From Bacillota bacterium (GTDB taxonomy: Bacteria; Bacillota; Limnochordia; Darwinibacteriales; Darwinibacteriaceae), in NCBI GenBank assembly GCA_012518325.1, contig JAAYSR010000071.1, positions 1 through 7,741 of the forward strand: DNA of 7,741 bases, written 5' to 3'. The notes beneath the pieces were generated by a model. It was not told the origin of the DNA. It saw nothing but the letters and a program-made list of their open reading frames with translations, and ran no database searches. How positions within the stretch are numbered: the first letter of the stretch is position 1; the number at the start of each line of letters is the position of its first letter. Shown here piece by piece: positions 5,209 through 7,741 of this stretch. Both the position numbers and the translations under genes were made by a program.

Positions 5209-5870
5209 GAGAACAGGCCGCGGCTGACGGCAAAGACAGCTGCCTGCGTACGATCTTCCACTTCAAGCTTCCTCAGCAAGTTGGTGATATGGTTTTTTAC
5301 CGTCTTTTCACTGATGAACAGAGCGCTGGCTATCTCCTTATTGCTCATCCCTTCAACTATGTACTGGAGGATCTCCAGTTCCCGATTGGTCAAATCCAGA
5401 TCGTGAATGGCTGCAGCGCTCTGCAGCCGGCCGTACTCAACCTCCAGATGATGATACCGTTCCATTACGCGCTCCATCAGGTGGCTGGAATAGGCTACCT
5501 CTCCTGCAGAGACCCGCTTGATGACATGAACAACTTCCCTGGGTTCTGCGTCCTTGAGAAGATAGCCCTTAGCTCCAATGCGAATCATCTCATTTACATA
5601 AGATTCGTTATCATGGATGGTAAGCACCAAGACCTCTGTGTCGGGGTGATACTTGCGAATTGTCTTTGCCACTTCGATTCCATTCATCCCGGGCATGTTT
5701 ATATCAAGCAGGACTACATCGGGTTTCAGCTCTTCCACCATGCGAAGGGCTTCCACGCCATTACTGGCCTGTCCCACTACTGTAATCCCTCCCTCGAGCT
5801 CTAAGAGCCTGCTGAGACCCTGCCGCAGGAGAGGATGATCGTCTACGATCAGCACTCGTATATCGCTCAA
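5205..5870 (-). CDS. degU: Two-component response regulator DegU (NarL/FixJ family)
   Basis: DegU is phosphorylated by DegS and controls motility, competence and secreted-enzyme genes in Bacillus. The 221-residue protein has a receiver domain (about 1-120) with acidic pocket D10-D11, phosphoacceptor D56 in LLDINMPGMNG, T84 and K106. A linker with a helical segment (LMERVMERYHHLEVEYGRL) leads to a LuxR/GerE HTH (about 160-218) with ISEKTVKNHITNLLRKL. The start is TTG at 5870: the frame has a TGA six codons upstream and the next start-like codon (GTG, residue 6) would cut the first beta strand. GGGAG lies 10 nt upstream. The TTG overlaps the degS TGA in the string TTGA, implying coupled translation. 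No terminator is visible after it, and its stop overlaps that of the convergent HD gene. Other NarL-type regulators are similar, but partner and neighbourhood support DegU. Confidence 0.93.
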   Translation of the reverse strand: MSDIRVLIVDDHPLLRQGLSRLLELEGGITVVGQASNGVEALRMVEELKPDVVLLDINMPGMNGIEVAKTIRKYHPDTEVLVLTIHDNESYVNEMIRIGAKGYLLKDAEPREVVHVIKRVSAGEVAYSSHLMERVMERYHHLEVEYGRLQSAAAIHDLDLTNRELEILQYIVEGMSNKEIASALFISEKTVKNHITNLLRKLEVEDRTQAAVFAVSRGLFS

Positions 5871-7042
5871 TTCCTCATCACTCCCTCAACCTCAGTCAAC
5901 GGGATTCTCACTAGCACCCTGGTTCCTTTGCCTGGTTCACTATGTATCTGCACTGTGCCGTTTAGCAGTTCGGTTCTGCCCTGCATGCTCAGCATGCCGT
6001 AGTGCTTGCCTGACCGCAGCTTGTTCTGAATTTCTGACATGTCGAACCCTGCTCCGTCATCCCTTACTTCTGCGCTGATATAGCGGCTGGAGAATTCAAG
6101 TGTCACTTTGACCAGTCTTGGATTTGCATGTTTACGGCAATTGTTGAGCGCTTCCTGGACGATCCTGAAGATGGCCATTTCGATTTGATCATTCAGGCGC
6201 TCTTCTTTGCCGAGGACCACGAAATCAGTTTCGATTGCAGTCTGTTTTTCCAGGTTTCTCAAGCTGTTTCGGATGGTCAGCACCAACCCCAGGTCATCAA
6301 GGGTCATAGGATTGAGATCATAGATAATATTGCGCAGCTCTGCTATACTCCCCTGAGTGACAGCCTTCAGCTGACCAAAGTTCGCGGTAGCTTCGGAGAG
6401 GTGCCCTGCGGCGTAGAGACGCTCGCAGATCTCCATCTGAACCATGGCATTGGCTAAGTCCTGCACCGGTCCGTCATGCAACGCATTGGCTATCCGGCGG
6501 CGTTCAATTTCCTGGCCCTTAATTAACTCCTGGCTGGCATATTCCCTTGCCTGGAAGTTCTCAATCTGCTTGTTTACATCGGAAATGCTGCTGGACAGGT
6601 ACTTCAGCGCCATGCCGACCTGCGATACTAATGCCTCGGCCCTGGCTGCTATTTCCTGAAGCTTGGTCAGGGTTTTCTCCAGGTTGTCCCGCCTCACCCG
6701 CAACAGGCGCTCCCGCTCTTTAGCTGCGGTGAGGGCCTCGCGAACCTGAGCTGCATCCTCGTAAATTCGTCTTTTCTCTTCCTCCGTGTAATCCTGAAAG
6801 TTCTTGTTGGACTCGAAAAGTTCCATTCTCATTCTGGCAAAACGATCCGTAAGCTTTTCCACTTCTTTAATGGCCTCACGCATCTCTGCCTGCACCGATT
6901 TATAAACTACCTCAGTGCGGCGACACTCCTCGCGAGCTGCTTCAGCCACCTCGTACATTTGGGTCCGCCCTTCTTCCAGGGCACCCCTTGTTCTATTGAG
7001 AATATCCTCCAAAGTCTTGGTTGATAACAAGTTGTTCCCCAT
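5867..7042 (-). CDS. degS: Cytoplasmic sensor histidine kinase DegS
   Basis: DegS autophosphorylates on histidine and passes phosphate to DegU. It has 391 residues, near the 385 of Bacillus. The first roughly 175 residues form a long charged coiled coil typical of the DegS sensor domain, with no membrane segment, so it is a soluble kinase. The HisKA_3 dimerization box follows (IERRRIANALHDGPVQDLA) with the phosphorylated His at 189, the same number as in Bacillus DegS. The HATPase_c part has N-box QEALNNCRKHA (296-306), G1 box DDGAGFD (328-334) and G2 region YGMLSMQGR (348-356). The ATG at 7042 is chosen for its GGAGG 7 nt upstream and family-typical length; a GTG 13 codons upstream lies almost at the predicted transcription start. 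The last codons overlap degU by 4 bp. The input signal cannot be read from the sequence. Confidence 0.94.
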   Translation of the reverse strand: MGNNLLSTKTLEDILNRTRGALEEGRTQMYEVAEAAREECRRTEVVYKSVQAEMREAIKEVEKLTDRFARMRMELFESNKNFQDYTEEEKRRIYEDAAQVREALTAAKERERLLRVRRDNLEKTLTKLQEIAARAEALVSQVGMALKYLSSSISDVNKQIENFQAREYASQELIKGQEIERRRIANALHDGPVQDLANAMVQMEICERLYAAGHLSEATANFGQLKAVTQGSIAELRNIIYDLNPMTLDDLGLVLTIRNSLRNLEKQTAIETDFVVLGKEERLNDQIEMAIFRIVQEALNNCRKHANPRLVKVTLEFSSRYISAEVRDDGAGFDMSEIQNKLRSGKHYGMLSMQGRTELLNGTVQIHSEPGKGTRVLVRIPLTEVEGVMRN

Positions 7043-7089
7043 AGCTCCGCCTCCCCTAGACCCCGCAAGTCGAGCTAGCACCTATCTTT

Positions 7090-7118
7090 ACTATAACATG
7101 TTTTTCCTGACATAGCCA
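7090..7118 (-). promoter_or_regulatory. Predicted SigA promoter of degSU (extended -10)
   Basis: On the minus strand TATAGT (7095-7090, 5 of 6) is preceded by TGT, giving an extended -10. At 17 nt upstream the -35 is poor (TGGCTA, 7118-7113, 3 of 6), which is usual for extended -10 promoters. Transcription would start near 7083, with a leader of about 40 nt to the degS ATG. Its -35 lies only 22 bp from the -35 of the divergent methionine promoter. A weak -35 would also allow activator control. Confidence 0.5.
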
Positions 7119-7140
7119 GAAACGGTAGATATTTTTATCA

Positions 7141-7169
7141 TTGACAAGATTTGAGTCCTTCCGTATACT
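7141..7169 (+). promoter_or_regulatory. Consensus SigA promoter of the met leader
   Basis: TTGACA (7141-7146, 6 of 6) is followed by a 17-nt spacer and TATACT (7164-7169, 5 of 6). Transcription should start near 7176, about 23 nt before the riboswitch P1 helix. A near-perfect promoter is normal for S-box operons, where control is by terminating a constantly initiated transcript. Confidence 0.85.
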
Positions 7170-7198
7170 AAACAGTAATTACATCAGCTTACTAAAGA

Positions 7199-7309
7199 CT
7201 CTTATCAAGAGCGGCGGAGGGACTGGCCCGATGAAGCCCGGCAACCAGTGTGAGCGTAGCTGCACAAGGTGCCAATTCCAGCTGAACATTGCGTTCAGGA
7301 AGATGAGAG
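7199..7309 (+). ncRNA. SAM-I (S-box) riboswitch
   Basis: The RNA senses S-adenosylmethionine and stops transcription of the methionine importer when SAM is plentiful. P1 is formed by CTCTTATC (7199-7206) and GATGAGAG (7302-7309) with one G-U pair. Conserved S-box blocks are present in order: AAGAG then GGCGGAGGGACTGGCCC, GATGAAGCCC (the kink-turn side of P2), GGCAACC (7240-7246) and AAGGTGCCAATTCC (7266-7279, P3 side). P4 is CTGAAC/GTTCAG (7282-7287 with 7293-7298, 5-nt loop). GAGAGG at 7305-7310 can instead pair with CCTCTT at 7349-7354 in the terminator, giving the anti-terminator of the SAM-free state. Confidence 0.96.
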
Positions 7310-7345
7310 GAGAGCAGCTTTGCATCTAAGCAAGTCTAGATGGTC

Positions 7346-7375
7346 AAACCTCTTCTTTCATGAAGAGGTTTTTTT
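7346..7375 (+). terminator. Riboswitch-controlled intrinsic terminator
   Basis: AAACCTCTTC (7346-7355) pairs perfectly with GAAGAGGTTT (7362-7371) around a 6-nt loop, and the T-run extends to 7375 (seven T). It lies 36 nt after the SAM aptamer and 18 nt before the metN start. Its left arm can pair alternatively with the 3' strand of P1, so SAM binding favours this terminator. Confidence 0.93.
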
Positions 7376-7393
7376 GTACAAAGGAGGAGCTCT

Positions 7394-7741
7394 GTGATTA
7401 CCTTCAAGAATGTGACAAAGACTTTCTCAGGCAGCAGCACTGTCCATGCCCTTAGAGGTATCAACTTGTCTATTCCTGCCGGAGAGATCTTTGGCATTAT
7501 CGGCCAAAGCGGCGCCGGCAAGTCCACCCTGATTCGCTGCATCAATATGCTGGAAAGGCCAGATTCAGGGGAAATCTGGGTCAATGGCGTCCTGATGAAC
7601 GAATTAAGTGACAGGGACTTGCGGGAAGCCCGGAAAAAAATCGGCATGATCTTTCAGCATTTTAACCTGTTGAACTCCCGCACCGTCTTTCAAAACATCG
7701 CCTTCCCCTTGGAGTTGGCAGGCTGCCCTAAGGCAGAAATC
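7394..7741 (+). CDS. metN: Methionine ABC transporter ATP-binding protein MetN, first 116 codons, cut by window edge
   Basis: MetN is the cytoplasmic ATPase of the MetNIQ importer, which takes up methionine (often both L and D forms). The visible part starts at a GTG (7394) with AAGGAGG six to seven nt upstream and reads VITFKNVTKTFSGSSTVHAL. Walker A GQSGAGKST is at residues 37-45, and the Q-loop glutamine is Q88 in the segment IGMIFQHFNLLNSRTVFQNI, which is characteristic of MetN among ABC ATPases. The signature motif, Walker B and the C-terminal regulatory domain are beyond the window. An S-box riboswitch directly upstream supports methionine rather than another amino acid as substrate. 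metI and metQ would be expected downstream, outside this window. Confidence 0.93.
   Translation, partial: MITFKNVTKTFSGSSTVHALRGINLSIPAGEIFGIIGQSGAGKSTLIRCINMLERPDSGEIWVNGVLMNELSDRDLREARKKIGMIFQHFNLLNSRTVFQNIAFPLELAGCPKAEI

Noticed and set aside
5289..5804. Plus-strand frame of 171 codons
   Set aside because: Antisense to degU; no domain, and the response-regulator frame is unambiguous.
7141..7329. Plus-strand frame of 62 codons
   Set aside because: It begins in the -35 box of the met promoter and runs through the SAM riboswitch; conserved RNA structure explains this stretch.
7336..7647. Minus-strand frame of 103 codons
   Set aside because: Antisense to metN and across the riboswitch terminator; the metN frame carries Walker A and Q-loop motifs.

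Overview
This window looks like chromosomal DNA from a flagellated, endospore-lineage Firmicute, probably a Clostridia member of the Peptococcaceae/Desulfotomaculum kind. The reasons are the gene order (degS-degU near comFA-comFC-yvyF-flgM-flgN-flgK, also found in Bacillus), purine-rich Shine-Dalgarno sites, SigA-type and SigD-type promoters, an S-box riboswitch, and moderate GC. The genus is a guess. I see no mobile element, tRNA, rRNA, CRISPR array or phage gene.

Layout. Positions 1-3914, all on the minus strand, hold the late-competence/flagellar operon, read from right to left: comFA (DNA-uptake helicase), comFC (phosphoribosyltransferase-like), yvyF (zinc-ribbon flagellar-operon protein), flgM (anti-SigD), flgN (hook-junction chaperone) and the first 128 codons of flgK. 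The genes are tightly packed, with short overlaps at comFA/comFC and comFC/yvyF. A good SigD (sigma-28) promoter overlaps the end of yvyF and should give flgM-flgN-flgK its own flagellar timing. comFB, which lies between comFA and comFC in Bacillus, is absent.

Positions 3915-5208 hold two regulatory genes where Bacillus has degV. One is a 70-residue stand-alone GerE/LuxR DNA-binding domain on the minus strand, closed by an intrinsic terminator. The other is an HD-domain phosphohydrolase on the plus strand. Their 292-bp divergent intergenic region contains a clear promoter for each gene, a two-way terminator-like hairpin with a G-rich loop, and a perfect 11-bp inverted repeat.

Positions 5205-7042, minus strand, hold degU and degS, a cytoplasmic sensor kinase/response regulator pair that controls motility, competence and exoenzymes in Bacillus. 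degS and degU overlap by 4 bp at TTGA, and degU starts with TTG. degU and the HD gene converge and share 4 bp at their stop codons.

Positions 7141-7741, plus strand, hold a consensus SigA promoter, a SAM-I (S-box) riboswitch with its intrinsic terminator, and the start of metN, the ATPase of the methionine ABC importer.

How it fits together: DegS-DegU sits beside the genes it could govern (competence and flagella). SigD and its antagonist FlgM time the late flagellar genes. The orphan HTH protein closely resembles the DegU DNA-binding domain, so it may act on overlapping targets. I found no wholly unknown system. The least explained parts are the orphan HTH/HD gene pair and the structured DNA between them.
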